A stretch of 64,000 nt of DNA from Stenopsyche tienmushanensis (taxonomy: Eukaryota > Arthropoda > Insecta > Trichoptera > Stenopsychidae), in contig WACJ01000215.1 of NCBI GenBank assembly GCA_008973525.1, positions 1 to 64,000 on the forward strand, given 5' to 3'. Below, piece after piece: positions 22,721 through 36,332 of this stretch (position 1 is the first letter of the stretch; each line of letters begins with the position of its first letter). The position numbers and the translations under genes are program-made. The notes under the pieces were generated by a model. That model saw nothing but the letters and a program-made list of their open reading frames with translations, searched no databases and had not been told where the DNA came from.

Positions 22721-25700
22721 CTCTGCCCGCCAGACACCTCGCGAGCCTTTCTCTTTATTGTGTCTATCTGCAAAATAATAGAAATTTTCACATTTCGCTC
22801 AAAAACAGTTTCGTTATGTGCCAATGATCTTATAACATCAAATAGACCGTTCGTATGCAGAGATTCATATAAAAAAAATAACCGCTATCGTCGCTCACTT
22901 TTTATTTGGGCGACTCGAAGAACAATGGAAGAACAGTCTAATAATACAACATCTATATAAAATAAATTGATAATACACATATATGAAGATGTTTGCTTTA
23001 TTCCATTAAAATTTTCGCTGTACCATTAATTAAACTTGTTAAATTTACATACAAGCGTATTATACTGCAATATTTTAACGCAAAATATATTTCCCATAAT
23101 TATTTACAATTTCTTCCCGTATCAATCTCATATTTATTTTTATCTCTTAATGAAGATCTCAGTTTTATCTTGGAAATCAATCTTATTTTATATCATCGTC
23201 TGTACGAATCAATTTGAATGAAATGAGAATTGCATTTTTTTTTAAATATTTTCAATTGAATGATTAGATTTAATATGAGATATGACCAAAAAATATTTAC
23301 AAATTTCGTAGCAATTTGAATACAAAAACAAGAAGTTTGAAGGAAGAATACGTCGCTCGCAATAAAAATAACTGTATAAAATAACAGACCATTTTTATTT
23401 CCTTGAAATATGGCTAAGAATCAATAAATTATTATGACCATTATTGATGGATCGATATTCATTGTATAGTTGTGCTCTCCTAGAATAGCTTTCAATTTTG
23501 TATTTCTTAAAGCACGGAAGCCTCTCGGACTCCAATGTCGAAGAAACATTGTGAGAGACGTTTGTATCTTGTATCGCTTTTCAAATGAAAGCGGGCAGGT
23601 TATGTAGCGAAGCGAGCAGATGGATAGCGAAAGAATCATACATAATGGTCACTTGCTAGAAGTTATTTTTTCCTATTTATTCGAAAAGCGTAGTTTGAAA
23701 ACTACAGATTTAAATTATATTTAGCGTCTTACATCGCGTTGCGGAAGTCATCTCATGATGCATTCTGAACACAATGATTCGGCTATGAATCATATGCCAT
23801 TTACATACTCGCTGCATTCAATTTACGTTTATTCGCCTGTTTTTTTGTTCTATCGCCAATATGACAGCTCACCCTTTTAATTTTTTAAAATGGGGACACT
23901 TTTATTATTTTAAAGCAGGCAAGGTTATAAATTTTGGACGTTTGCGGTAGACAAATTCCATAAAAATGGTGTCGACAATTTGGGACGTCTGGGGACTCCG
24001 ACCACGAAGAGCCAGGACGTCACGTCAGCATGTTGCCACTGACCTATTGGCCGAACTCGGAACATGCGACAATCCAAAATACAGAGCTCCTGAAATGTAT
24101 TAATAATTTATATATAAATTGTTTATTAATAAAAAATCAACCCCAACGATCTTCGAAGATCGAAAAAAATCGTCCAAAATTATAGTTATGTCTAAAATTT
24201 TAGACTATTTCGCTAATTGGTTTCTGCGTATTTGATATAATGTAATTAAACATGATATAAATGTGTCGAATTTAATTAACTCGATATGTGTATTAACCGC
24301 ATGAGAATACATGAATTTATTACTTTTGTTCCTCAGAGCTAGATTATAGAAACTCTGAACGCTTTTATTCGGGTACATATACATACGTTTAGCTAAAAAG
24401 TGTTCAATATATTTATTAATATGATGAATTTTGAAAAGCTTTTATTCACGCTATATATTGACTTTTTTGCTCTATTTCTCTTATCTTTGGCTTTCGTCAC
24501 TTTCAATCCGATGGCCTACGGAGTGAATAATCGCAGATAATAATTTGAGGGTTAAAATCTATCAATATATGACCACATGTTCTGATGAATGTATGACTTG
24601 AATGCATAGCTATGACCCTTGTCCTTGAATAGTTATTGAGGAAGTTCTTGTCCTGCAATGAACTGTTTGTGACTGTTAAATTATGATGATGATTATATTG
24701 TGCATAAGGTTCTTCATGTGCTCAATGTAAGTTTTTTGCAGCAACAAAACAATTATATTAAGATTGGGGACACTCTAGACTTGAATGAGCGGGGAAAATT
24801 ACGATTCCTTTGAGAGATTATACTAGAAAATACTAATGAAAATTATATTTGATTTTATTTTTATACTATAGTTAATTCCCATAAAGTTCTACGTATTTTA
24901 ATTTAATTTTTACATAAATATAGGTTATTACCATATGCAACTATTACGACTTTTAAAAATGACTTCTAATTTACATTAACGCTTTGGTATTTAAGGGACG
25001 TTTCTACCTTGTTGGGCCTGAAAGCGATCGATTTTTTAATTTTTTTTTGCAAAGAGTATTAAATATATAATGTTAACATTTATTGCGTTGACTAGGCTAT
25101 TTTTATTGAACATATTTTAATGTTTGTATGAATGTTTTCTTCGAACGTGTATAATTATAAATCCGCCCAGAAGGAAAATTTCATATTATTTTATCCTGAT
25201 TTTTAATAATTTATTTTTATACTGGAATGCATTTCCATTTAACATTTTTTACTTTTTTATAACATTCATTGATAATGCATTTTAAGAATGACGAAATCTG
25301 GTAGAATCGCGCCGCGAAGCGACGTGATATGTTAATGATGAACTTCGGTAGCGCAAAAGCATCCACAACGCCTCATATGAATTTCTCCTTCCTTTTACGA
25401 TTTTTTTGGTTTATGTGGACTTGCTTTCTAGATTTTATTAAATTATAATTTTCAAAGTATTAAATGCGTGTCCCTGTATCCAATTCGAAATAAAAGAGGG
25501 GTCATTTCGCCATTCAAAGCTACAATTGCAGCTACAGAAGCGTCGCAAAGTTTCTTGTGTACAATATAAATAAGCGAGGGGCCGAAAGTTTAACAATGGT
25601 GAAGTTCGAAATGCTTGAAGGTGAGAGGGTCGAGCGGGTGCAGCGTCCTCCTCCTCCTCCTCACACGACACACCCAGGCCTGGCTACTGGCCATATGGTG

Positions 25701-28700
25701 CCCAAAAATTATTACAATACGACACGCGTATGAAATCATCTCATGTTATAAATAACAACAACCACTTTTAAAATACACAATGACCGAAACGGGTTTTGCT
25801 GATGTACAACAACCTAATTCGCGAAGGTGTATTATGTTGTTCTTTTTTTTTTGGGCAAAAAATATGTATGTCTTATTTGGTGAATATTATTTTTTTGACA
25901 ATTTTACGAAATTTAGATTTCCTCCCGAATTCATTGGATTACTTCCCAGAAGGAATGTGCTTATCATGGCGGCGCACAAGCGAGACGCATCGACAAATTA
26001 CGGCTAGTCGTATCTCTTTTACACAATCATCATAACATACCTTCCTTGTGTAAAAGGTATCGACAGGAACATTCAATATAATCTCCTTAACTGACCACCA
26101 GTTGGATAAAGATCTTATAGATCTTCTCTCTATAGATCTTCTAATTTCCTGACCCGAATAAAGAGCTATTTTTCTTTTGAATGTATCGTTTTATTAGTTA
26201 TTAATGACCTTGATCCCCATTCTCATGTATCATCATCAGTTCATCTCCTCATTCGCTCGATATTGAAGATAGCATTACCACCGAGTTTTATTTCGAACGC
26301 ACACCCAACGGGTATCCTGAGTGAACGTATTGACGAACGCTTTCGCGAACGTCTCGATAAGGAGTTTGGGGGGTTTGTAAAGACTGTGTAGTTTTCATAG
26401 GGAGATGGTGGAAAACTACTCTAGATTACCTTTTTGATTTTACTGGAAGGGCTTTCTGGAATGCAAAGCGATATAGACGGCAACGGAAGACGGTGCTGTT
26501 ATCGTTGCAAAATATTTTTATTTTGTTCGCTCTTATCCTTGGTCTGATTCTAAATTTCCTGATTCTGAACCGGTAAGGTCTCTTATGTTGTATACTATTG
26601 CGTGGAGTCGTATATGTACGAGAATTTTTTTTGAGCTTTGGGTTATGTTTCACGGATTTTGGAAGTTAGGGTAAACCTGGATCTAAACTATCGATCTCTT
26701 TAATTTGTTACTACCGTGAATTTTATTTCAGCAATCTGCATCTGAATCCAGACTTTTAACTGAAGAAGGAATTGACCCATTGTATTACACTCAATTTAAA
26801 ATAATTTTCGAATTACTGGATATAAATTTATTAATTATTTAGGGTTAATGATGGCTTCATATTGGCGCTAAAAATATGTTTGTTTGATATAATTTCTTTA
26901 AAGGATTGACATGCGGATATTTTTGTATGTGGACTATACGAATAAAATAAATTTAATACTTGAAAATCCACCATATGAAGGTGATCAAAATATGAATATA
27001 AATTATTTGTATTTATTTTCTAACACTATCCGGTGTTTTATCACCAATAAATCAGAGAGCTATTGCCACTTTTAAGGTCTATTATTTAATTCGATGCGAA
27101 GCAATTTATAGTTATTTTATTTTTGTTAGGAGTTATTCGTTTATTTTAATACATGATTATATACATAAATATAATATATAACGACATTTGTTAAATGCTG
27201 TCTAAGCTTGGGAGACGCAAGATAGCGGGGGCGTTATGTTAGATGAATTTAAATCCGCGTTATTCTACATTTGCAAACATGCATAAAGTTGGGACAAGTC
27301 ACCCACCTTCTCTTTTTACATTTATCAAATTATTGTTTTTCAGTCGTTCCCTTCAGACACACAGCGAACGGAAAAAGAACAAAAGAGCATGATATTTCTT
27401 TAATGAATAATAGTTTTAATGAATAAGAAATGTCTGCTGTTTCTTTTTTAAATTTATCAAAATGCATAATATTTAAATCGTTCCGCATTTATGAAAGATT
27501 CTCAAGCGTAAATCGCCAAATTTACATGAATATATTTAAATTTATGGTGTGTGATGTGTTTTTAAAAATACTATGGATATAAAGGTTGATTTATTATTTT
27601 TTCAATTATACTCTTTTAATATTCTGCATGAAACTCAATTCGTATCCGACTCGACATGTGATGACTAAAATATAAAAATTCAATTGCAGAAGAATTCTAT
27701 GACGGAAGCATTTTGAATACATATTTACAAATTCAGACGTCCAAATGGAAAGGCGAATATCCGAAAGATTTCCTATTGTCTAATTTGCAAGGGTTGTGTA
27801 TACAGCCTCGGGGATATACCGTTGTTAGTTTAGCTATTCAGACATGAACATCTTGAAATCATATGGATAGGTTTCCACGATATAAGAAGGGATTGGACTT
27901 AGCTTATTCCAAAATGCCCTTTATAGTAAAATATAGTGTTGTTTTGATTTTTTTTATACTACTTTCCAAGGAAAGTTGGTCAGTCTTCAATTAACTTAAA
28001 TATTATAAAGTAATAAAATTGTTGAAGTATTAGATAAAGTTCATATTATTTTCGTCTTTTGTCGGAATTAGGAGAGGTATTCAAACTTAGGAGTGGGTGC
28101 CGCACGATCTATCGCGAGTATTTGCCAACTATAAAGAGGAATCGTTAACAGTGACGTAAAATGAATATCGTATCATAGCTTCGCAAATAAGAGACAGCAA
28201 TTAAACGATGTAGTGCTCGATGAATTGTCATACTTAACACTCTTGCAAACATTCCAATTTGAGCTCATGTCTATTAAATAGTCTGATGAATTTGTATGAA
28301 ACTGTACTAATTGGGCCAAAACAGATTGTACTCAGTACAGCACGTCCATTATATTAAATATAGTAAAAAATAACGCATAATACGATCGTTATTATGTTTA
28401 CGGCAAATGCGCCGATATGTAAAATGTGTATTATTTTAATTACTTTATTCTAATATCAACACTGTTATTTGAGAATGCGCGTTTGATATGCGCATGCGTT
28501 TAATTAAGTATGGGTGCTTTATTTTAATTTATTGCTGTTAATTTCAACACCATTCTCCGAGTGTTCGAACGAATAAATTCATGCTACTCTTCTGAATTCG
28601 TTGTTCATGATTAATGATCCGATTTGGATAATATTGCGCAACATTAATGTATTGGCGAAATTTTAAACAACGTAAATATGCACACTTTGAAAGAGCATTA

Positions 28701-29464
28701 ATCGCACTTTCTCGTTTATGATTTTCCAGATAATAGATTCACTTTCCATGTTAAATCTCTTTCTCTCTGGTTTTTTGAGGGGTTCGTTTTTTCCATCCCA
28801 TTGTTGATTTGTGGTCTAGTTCTCAGCGTCGAATTGATTGCATCGCGTCGAAGTCTCAGAATTTGTGGAACACCACACGAGGAACCTGTTGCATCCAGAC
28901 GGAAGTTCAGTTCATAAATATCGACCGTCGAGGCAAAAGTCAACCGGTTGTCCTAAGACAATGAGCAAATTATTGTTGTTTCCGCGTAAAAATAACTTCT
29001 AAAAAATAAGAAATAAACAAAAATAGTCATTCGATGTTATCTTCTCGCTGCAAGGTAAAAGACGGCGGAAACGCTCAGCTGCAACTACTGTTCCACGGTC
29101 TGCTCCACATTAAGAGAGAAATGAAAATTGTCGGCTATCATTACCGAGAAGTGGATGTTCCGGCGGACTTACAACTATGATGTATCACTTCGATCGTCGT
29201 AATTACGAAACTCGCTTTTGAATACAAATGACGCAATCTTCCAGTCTTATTTCCTTCAAAGCTAAATCAAATTGCCAAAGACGGATTTATGAACATACAG
29301 ACAAACATGTGGCGCTTTATAATGATGTAACAATGAAATTATTAATTATGCTCAAAATTTTCGACTATTGACCGATTGTATGACAAATAAGAATCATTTC
29401 TTTAGTGACGCCTTGGGCGTTACATATATTTATATAAACCATCGACAACACACTCTGCCATTTC
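22721..29464. other. Long AT-rich gene desert
   Basis: I recognise no exon, RNA gene or transposon. Small notes: a (CCT)n tract at about 25645-25662; a local repeat of TATAGATCTTCT at about 26117-26142; a moderately GC-balanced patch at 28770-28950 with a 75-codon minus-strand frame of no known family; and scattered AT-rich open frames. Consistent with intergenic or intronic DNA. Confidence 0.45.
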
Positions 29465-29590
29465 CGTTTGCCACCCAGGCCTGATCTACCTGATTCTACT
29501 TGATCATCCCAGCGTAGGCGACGTCTTCCGACGAGTCTGCTGCCACTTGGTTCCGAATCTAAAATGGCTCTATATAATACATAGCTTACC
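29465..29590. repeat. Dispersed repeat family B, copy 2
   Basis: The segment GCGACGTCTTCCGACGAGTC followed by TGCTGCCACTTGGTTCCGAA aligns with GACGAGGTCTTTCGATGAAT and CTGGTGTCACTCGGTACCGA in copy 3 (41455-41500). The shared tail is CCGAATCTAnnATG(G/A)CTCT. Only this central part of the family is present here. Confidence 0.55.
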
Positions 29591-29812
29591 TAACTGATTG
29601 CATTTTGCATATTTGGAAAAATGACATCCGTTCGATTTAAAATATCCTGAGAAATATTATTTTGACCGCTAAGCACTACGTCTATAATCCAACCCTTAGA
29701 CACCAATATATAAAGCATATTATATTCGTCGAATACTTGAAAAAATATTAGAATACATCGATCAAGATGAAAATTTAACACTTCCGTTGGCTTATGTAAG
29801 TACATATCCAAC

Positions 29813-29848
29813 GATGGTTTATGTAAGTATATACTTACATAAACCATC
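29813..29848. repeat. Perfect 36-bp palindrome
   Basis: GATGGTTTATGTAAGTAT is followed immediately by its exact reverse complement ATACTTACATAAACCATC, with no spacer. The left arm core TTATGTAAGTA also occurs as a direct repeat just upstream (about 29792-29802). It can extrude a cruciform or, if transcribed, an 18-bp hairpin. It may mark a fold-back transposon end or an inverted duplication. Confidence 0.9.
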
Positions 29849-29898
29849 TTCGATATTTTTTTGGAACGCACACCCTAATTTTGTATGAGCTTCCAAAC

Positions 29899-29939
29899 TT
29901 GTATAACACGGATTTGTATTACACGACCGTGTTATACGA
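29899..29939. repeat. Inverted repeat of a TATAACACGG word
   Basis: TTGTATAACACGG (29899-29911) pairs with CCGTGTTATACGA (29927-29939) at 12 of 13 positions. The 15-nt spacer contains a third, related word, GTATTACACGA. It lies 50 bp from the perfect palindrome, so both may belong to one unrecognised element. Confidence 0.7.
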
Positions 29940-29959
29940 GGACCGAGTGTACTTATATC

Positions 29960-32900
29960 AGGGAAATCAACTGAAGTAGAGTGAAAAAATAATAACGTCA
30001 TTGCTTCCATTTATACTATCTACCTTTGATTTTTTGAACATCTCTGATTTAATTTCCACCAAATTTGCTTTATCAATCTCTTTTTATACAAGGAGATATT
30101 GAATATTTTCGACGTTAATATCTTTAAATCCTTCTGTTCATATAGACTTAGCAAGATCTATTATTACGTTCACACTTCTTTTAGTCGAATGGATTAGACT
30201 CGTGCATTGAACTAATTTTTACCATATGTTTTCCAGCATGTCTTCAATGTTGACGGTCTTATTACTTAAATGATGATGTTATGATGTTAATTAACTGCCA
30301 AAAATAATAAAGCCTTTTCTTGCCTCCATGATTTCAATAGATGCATTATCGACTTTATTCTAAATGGATTCCCTGATCTAATGATTGAAATAATAATATT
30401 ATGTTGTAAAACTGTGTTCTGGATATGCTATGTAATCGGAAAATGCCTATTTTTTAATTTAATCCATTTTGTTTTGTTTTTATATGAAATGTAATAATTT
30501 GAAAAGTATTTGCATAAGCAATTTGTAATGAAATATTTCTTCGTGCTTGAATATTTCTAGCTTATTATCGAAGTATTCAAATGCGTTTCTTCCCCCTGTT
30601 TGAAGGGATGGTTTCTCTCTTAAATGGCTATTTGTGAGTTTTTATTTTAAGAAGGGAGTGGGCACACATTTTCTTAATGATAATTAAAGTCGCATCGTGT
30701 TTTTAAATTTAAATTTTTATTCTGTCTTTCACTGATGTTGAATTAATCTCGTGAAATTTTCTCGGTTCTTACTGGCGATATACTGTATATTTTAATGCAC
30801 ATAATCTTTTTGATCTATTAATGAGGTGTTTCTTTCTTTTATGAAACTCTCTCTTTTGAAAACTTAATTTCAATTAAAGTATTTTTAAAACAGTTAATCT
30901 GAAACCCTCTCGTATTGCATTATAATTTATTATTGTCATATGTTACTAATTTTGGATCTAATTTGATTTTCTGCTTTGGAGAATATAATCATAAGGCCAA
31001 ATATATGATATGCGATTGAATACGTTTGGGGGAGTGCGAAGAATCAAGGCTATCGCTTCTTGCACTATTCTCGACTATGTTTAGGATTGCGAGTGTCAAC
31101 GTCCGCGCTCTAAATTGGACGAAACAATATGAACGCCGTAAAAAGTCGAGTTGGAAACTCAACCACTAACGGCCGGATGCTCATGATTAAAATTGTGATG
31201 TTCTGCAAACGTTTTCTGCATAAACGATAAATAAACGCACCGTTTCAGCGTACGTTCGTCCATATCAGACTAAGATTCTCGTTTATGCCTATAATAAATT
31301 CCCCATGAAAGAAAAATCAGCGTCCACTTTACACAAATTTATTAGATCGTTATAAAACTCACAGTCGGATCATAACAAAAATATGCACACTCTTCTGTAA
31401 ATCAACCCTCGTTAAACGCGCTTTTCGATTATCGGGCACAAGTTTCACCGAAACGAAAGTCTTTCGATGATAAATGGGCGCTGGAGAAGAGCACGATCGT
31501 CTCGAGTCTTAAATTGAGCAAGTCATTTTATTCCTTGCGTATAATTTGGTCACGTCGCATGCGAATATGCATCAATAAGGATCCGACGATGTCCGCTCAG
31601 CATCCGATCCCAGTACCCTTGCTTCCTTCTCTATCTAACACACAATAAGATTTCATATCATAGAATTATAGCGTACTGCGTTTCTCAAAAGACGAACTTT
31701 CATACCCTTTAAATAGAACTTTTATGGTAGAATTAATAAAAAAGTACTAACGATTCGATTAATGAAGGATACTGTTGATTTGAGGGATATTATGAAGCGA
31801 ACCTGGAAGTAATTTAATTAATATATAAAATTACATATTTATGATTCTGTTCGATAAACGTGTACAATGCATCGATTTCGTGCTTTTACCACAAGCGGGA
31901 ATCGTACATGAATTGTGGTTCTAGCCGTGCATCCGAGACCTGAGGCCTTCATTAAAATCTCAATTTAAACCTAAATGGATTTTCAACGTTATAAATGCTG
32001 TCTGTTATTATAATAAAACTCTAATTGCTCGTTTTACGTTTGTTACAGGTAAGCATTGATTAATCAACTCGACACAACACTAATTGCGGAGCCGTTTTGG
32101 TATGTATGCTCGTGGGAAATTTAATGTATGCAACGATATGCATTTTTGGATGGCTTCGCTCGGCCAATATTGTTTTTTTTTTTTTTTTTTGGCAATTTTG
32201 CAAAATTACCAATTTAAAAACGCGCACAACGCCATTATCATATCGTAGGATGAGTCTTCTTCAATCTGAAGAAATTCTATCGTTGCATTACAAAACCGCT
32301 GCAATAAATCGAGGGATTCTCCGTAGAGATAGTGCTGTGGCTCATTAAACGCACGCGCAACGTTATAAATATGATTAAATTTGAAGTGACGTTATTTTAT
32401 AAATACGCGTTGTATAATAGGGTCCAGATGGTTCGTTGACGGAACGCATTGAAGCAAAAATCTGGTTTAACCAGAATTTTTGAATCCGACCATCGGGGGG
32501 TTGTATCCTGATTCGTTACGGATTCGTGCCTTGGTATTGGACATTGAAAAACAATTTCAACCTTATGATCTGCAATATCGTGTTACGCTCATTCAACAAG
32601 ATCGAACTAAATTAAACAATAGGCTTACCTATATTTTTAATACTTAGTTCTACCAATATTCAAATTTATAGAGAAAGAAAAACACGTAGCTTAAAAAAAA
32701 CAGTAGCCAAAATTTTATGCCAAATGTATTTGACTTATTTGACATATATTGTGTAAATAGACATCGAGATCTGGAAGAAATGATTTAATCATCAATTAAA
32801 ATATTTTTGTTGTGCCTTCTTGTGGAAAAGTATTTTCATAAATTTATCTCCCTGGCATTGCGTGTAAAAAAAAGGTGAACCTCATTTCTTGGACAAACGT

Positions 32901-33120
32901 GTATCCTTTTTCTGATACGACATATATTTCGGGAGTTTTATTTTTTCTTATTTGAAGATGATTCTTCAATCTTTTCCCTTTCAAATTCAGAAATCTCAAT
33001 TGCATTCTCGCTTTAACACTGTACGATTTCGTTGTCTTCGGAACTTGTAACAGAGCGCTTTTGATGCGGTTTATTGATATTTGATTTATTACTTATCATG
33101 TATTAAACATATTTGTACGA
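29960..33120. other. Non-coding stretch with a GC-balanced island
   Basis: No exon is recognised. About 31020-31640 is less AT-rich and free of repeats, possibly regulatory. A T run at about 32165-32190 and general AT-rich sequence fill the rest. Confidence 0.4.
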
Positions 33121-33640
33121 TTAGTAAAAATCTTCAAAACAGCACCTTCCTGCGTTGATACACTTCTGGAGGCGGAGTTGCTATGCCTGGAAGGCCTTAT
33201 CCGGGACGTCCTTTAAAGCCGATGTAACATGAGTTTTGGATGGCTTTAATCGTGTCCCAATGTTTCCTTTTCAGGATTCCTTTTAAGCGAGGAAAGAAAA
33301 ATAAATCTATGCCAGGAAATCGTTGATAACAAAGACGCTACAACTTGACGTGTTATCGCTATGAAGTTTCCATGCGTCTTTGTCTTTAAATTTTCGGTTA
33401 CAATGTAATAAACGGTTGTTTCGACATGTTTAGAGTTTTTCCTATCCATCGAAGCCTTAACAGTCTGTCAGAGCTCAAATAATCACGCACACGCGTCACA
33501 TTTTCTTCGATTCGGGAGGATGAATGACGTCCACTGCGAGGTTCGTCGGTGACCTCCTCTCAATCCTCCTTGAATGGCTATCCCGCCGGAAAACTTAAGA
33601 TGAACACTCTAAGAACTATGAACAATCAACCAATTCCAAA
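33121..33640 (-). pseudogene. Mariner transposase remnant
   Basis: Pieces of a Tc1/mariner DDD transposase are readable in order on the minus strand. EEVTDEPRSGRHSSSRIEEN and LRWIGKTLNMSKQPFI represent the end of the paired-like DNA-binding region. After a deletion come FLSSLKRNPEKETLGHD and, in another frame, TSALKDVPDKAFQA, followed beyond a stop by QLRLQKCINAG, the C-terminal WKxRxxKCI region, with the terminal TAA at 33121-33123. The catalytic core, including all three Asp residues, is deleted, and at least two frame changes and several stops are present. It cannot encode a transposase; its only possible role is as a substrate for a transposase acting in trans. Confidence 0.82.
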
Positions 33641-33721
33641 GACCTGCTGAATTAACAGAAACATTTTGGTGTTGGGCTTCCCAAGTTTAACACCAAATTG
33701 TTACTTTTTGAAGGCACCCTG
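33121..33721 (-). mobile_element. Internally deleted mariner element
   Basis: The right terminus, read on the minus strand, is CAGGGTGCCTTCAAAAAGTA, ending at 33721 and followed by TA (33722-33723), the mariner target. The transposase remnant below it runs on the minus strand. The expected partner end left of 33121 is not visible, so the left boundary given is the end of the transposase reading. At about 0.6 kb it is less than half of a complete mariner (about 1.3 kb). Next to the terminus is an inverted pair, TTTGGTGTT/AACACCAAA, in the 5' leader. Confidence 0.8.
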
Positions 33722-33723
33722 TA

Positions 33724-36030
33724 GCGCACAGTCTTTGTGACCTAATTCACAGTATAAGAGATTAAAAATGAAGATATCTTTACATATAATAAAAATATAA
33801 ATATTTTCAGGGTAACTTTGATAATATGATGATATAATGATATAAAAAACAGCAATAATTTTGATAGAATCAATGCTAGGCTTATTAAATGATTCCCGTA
33901 TCAAAGAACATCTACTTCATGAATCATTCATATGATCTCGAAATACTCGATTCTTTGATAAATCTGTAGATGAACTTCTACTCCCTAAATCATTAAAAAA
34001 AAAATTTCTTGAACATACAAAGAAACTGTACTGATACAAAGTACATTATCTGCTTCATTTAATGTAGCCAGAATTTCTAAGCATTCTTAGATCTACATAG
34101 CCTTTCCTTCACGCATAAATTGTATTAAAAATATGTACATACATCCAGTTAACTTGTAATGCTTCAAAATATAACAAGGAAAATAATATCACTAAATATT
34201 AAAAAGGACACAAAGTTGGCTTTTATGTAACAAATCAAACTGCAAAATTGGAAGCTGCTTACTCAGATGCAAATCTACTTTTATTTAAAATTAAAAATGA
34301 TTTTCTTTTCAATTATGGTGACGACCTTTATTTCTATTAATTTTTCTTTCGATTGACCAAATTTTAAAATTAAAGTGGTCGTAGGCCAGACTATAATAAT
34401 TGTATCTGTAAGATAAATTTCTATTCCTGGATCGCACGCGAGAGCTTTTACTGTTACTCATAGATTAGCTTCCATGATGGCTCTTAATTGTTCTTCGTTT
34501 ATTAGAATTGCGGGTTATACAATGGGTTCATTGTAGAGGTTCACATAACTAGAATATTTATTTCTATCCACAGTCGAATATTTTTCTGTTAAATGCTTGT
34601 TCAATTGTTATTCCATCCCGAATTAAAATGATATGTATAGATATATCTTGATTATGGAGTTTTTTAATATTTACGCGAGTCATGTTTATATGATTTTAAT
34701 TAGAAAAGGGATTTCCGATCGCGTTTTATATTATAATTATAAACTTTTACCTCTATCCGATATTTCGAACCTCCTATCGGGTTAATTTTCAAGGATTTAT
34801 TGCCGCCGTCGTTGCCTTAGCTTCTGTTGACCATCCTCCGTCCGATGTTATTTGTAATTTGTATTTGATGGAATATGAAGAGTATATTCTATCATGAATT
34901 TCTGGAATGCAACCAAACAATTACAATCTACCACTACTCTAGTCAATTAACAAAATAACGCCCTTGAGAAGGGCAGACTTGAATTGGTGAACATAAAGGG
35001 GGTTGTCTTCCATTACTGTCAATACCACATGTGGAGACCGCACATTAAAATAAGTGGGCTATTGTCAATCATATCCACTATAATCTATTTTTTTGGATTA
35101 TTGATATTATTTTTAATTGGAGGAAAATAAATTCAATAGCATAAGTACCGCCGTACCTAGTATAAATCGGAATTTATTCCTTGATATAATCGCCTTTGAC
35201 TGAAATGGTGACATTGAGCTCGGTGATTTAAACGTGTCCTTTGGAATAACGTTTTTATTTTCGTCGAAGGTTCGTTTTTAAATTATACGTCCTGTGATAA
35301 TTTTAGTGGGATATCTCGGTATTTAAGGTAGGGTAATCAGATCTGTTTCCACGAACCTGCTGAATATAAAAGCAATTGTTGCGACGAAATGAAGTCAGGC
35401 GCATTTTTCTCAGGCACTTTTAAACATTATGCGGTAGTATTGAGGATATCAAAAAAAGTTTGCAACCGTATTATTTAGATGCCCATATTTATAAAACATT
35501 TTGATGGTGTCGTGATTACCTGAGCAGGTCTTCGCTCTTTCCTTTGCAGGGATTTCATCGAATTTCATCGAAACTATTAATGATACATAGATATAATGTT
35601 GAAGTTCATTAGTCGATTAGGACGTGTTAACCAAATTTAACTCATTAACACTATTATATTTGAATTACAATTGAAATACAGCAAGACTCTGCTTAACGCG
35701 AGGGATACGTTTAAGTTCCAGCGCTAGACGAAATGGCGTCAAACAACAAAATCTTGTGCGATTTCTCAATATTACCGCGTAATTCTGAAACAGCGTTAAT
35801 CTTGATTTAACTGCATCTGTTTTTGAAGTGAAATTTCTATAGACTGGATAGAGCAAATTAGTCTGAAGGTTATGAAAAGTAAAACGATTCCACTAACATG
35901 AAAAAGATGGAAAATCGTTTCTAGTCTCTGTGTCACAATAGATTATGCGCAGCGCGATGCTTCTCTTTCTTCGATTCCAACCGATGATTAATCGGAAAGA
36001 AAGGGATAAGCGTTTGTACTACCTATACTA
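33724..36030. other. AT-rich gene desert
   Basis: No exon, RNA gene or element end is recognised. A TCTGCTTAACGCGAGGG word near 35687 resembles CG-rich pieces of some DNA elements, but no ends can be defined. Confidence 0.4.
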
Positions 36031-36031
36031 T

Positions 36032-36110
36032 GTGGATGTATGTGTCTATACGTAGCATAAAGCAACCGCTTGATCAGTAGCGTGCCTATTTTATTATATA
36101 TTATACAAAC
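36032..36110 (+). repeat. Dispersed repeat family C, copy 1
   Basis: The order is GTGTCTATA(C/T)GTA(G/A)CATAAA, GCAACCGC, ATCAGTAGCGTGCCTATTTT and ATTATATATTATACAAAC. It matches copy 2 at 52903-52979 over about 75 bp with few differences. No coding potential is seen; the class is unknown. Confidence 0.7.
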
Positions 36111-36332
36111 ACAGCTTCAAATTTTAGCCAATAATTTCAATTGTGTGAAAAGAGAAAAAGTACAGAGAAAGAGTGCGAGCCTTTAAAGAACGGTATTTAA
36201 TAAATAGATAGTTTCGAGCTAGGCTCTGAAGAATGAAGTGATGAAGGTTGATAACAAAATCTTTCAACGACACTGGATGAATCGATTGTGTCCTTAAGTG
36301 AGTAGTGTAGAGAATTTGAATGCCATCGCAAC

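Noticed and set aside
29821..29840. Palindrome as a microRNA precursor
   Set aside because: It is a spacer-free palindrome with no loop, unlike a pre-miRNA hairpin with a terminal loop and imperfect arms.
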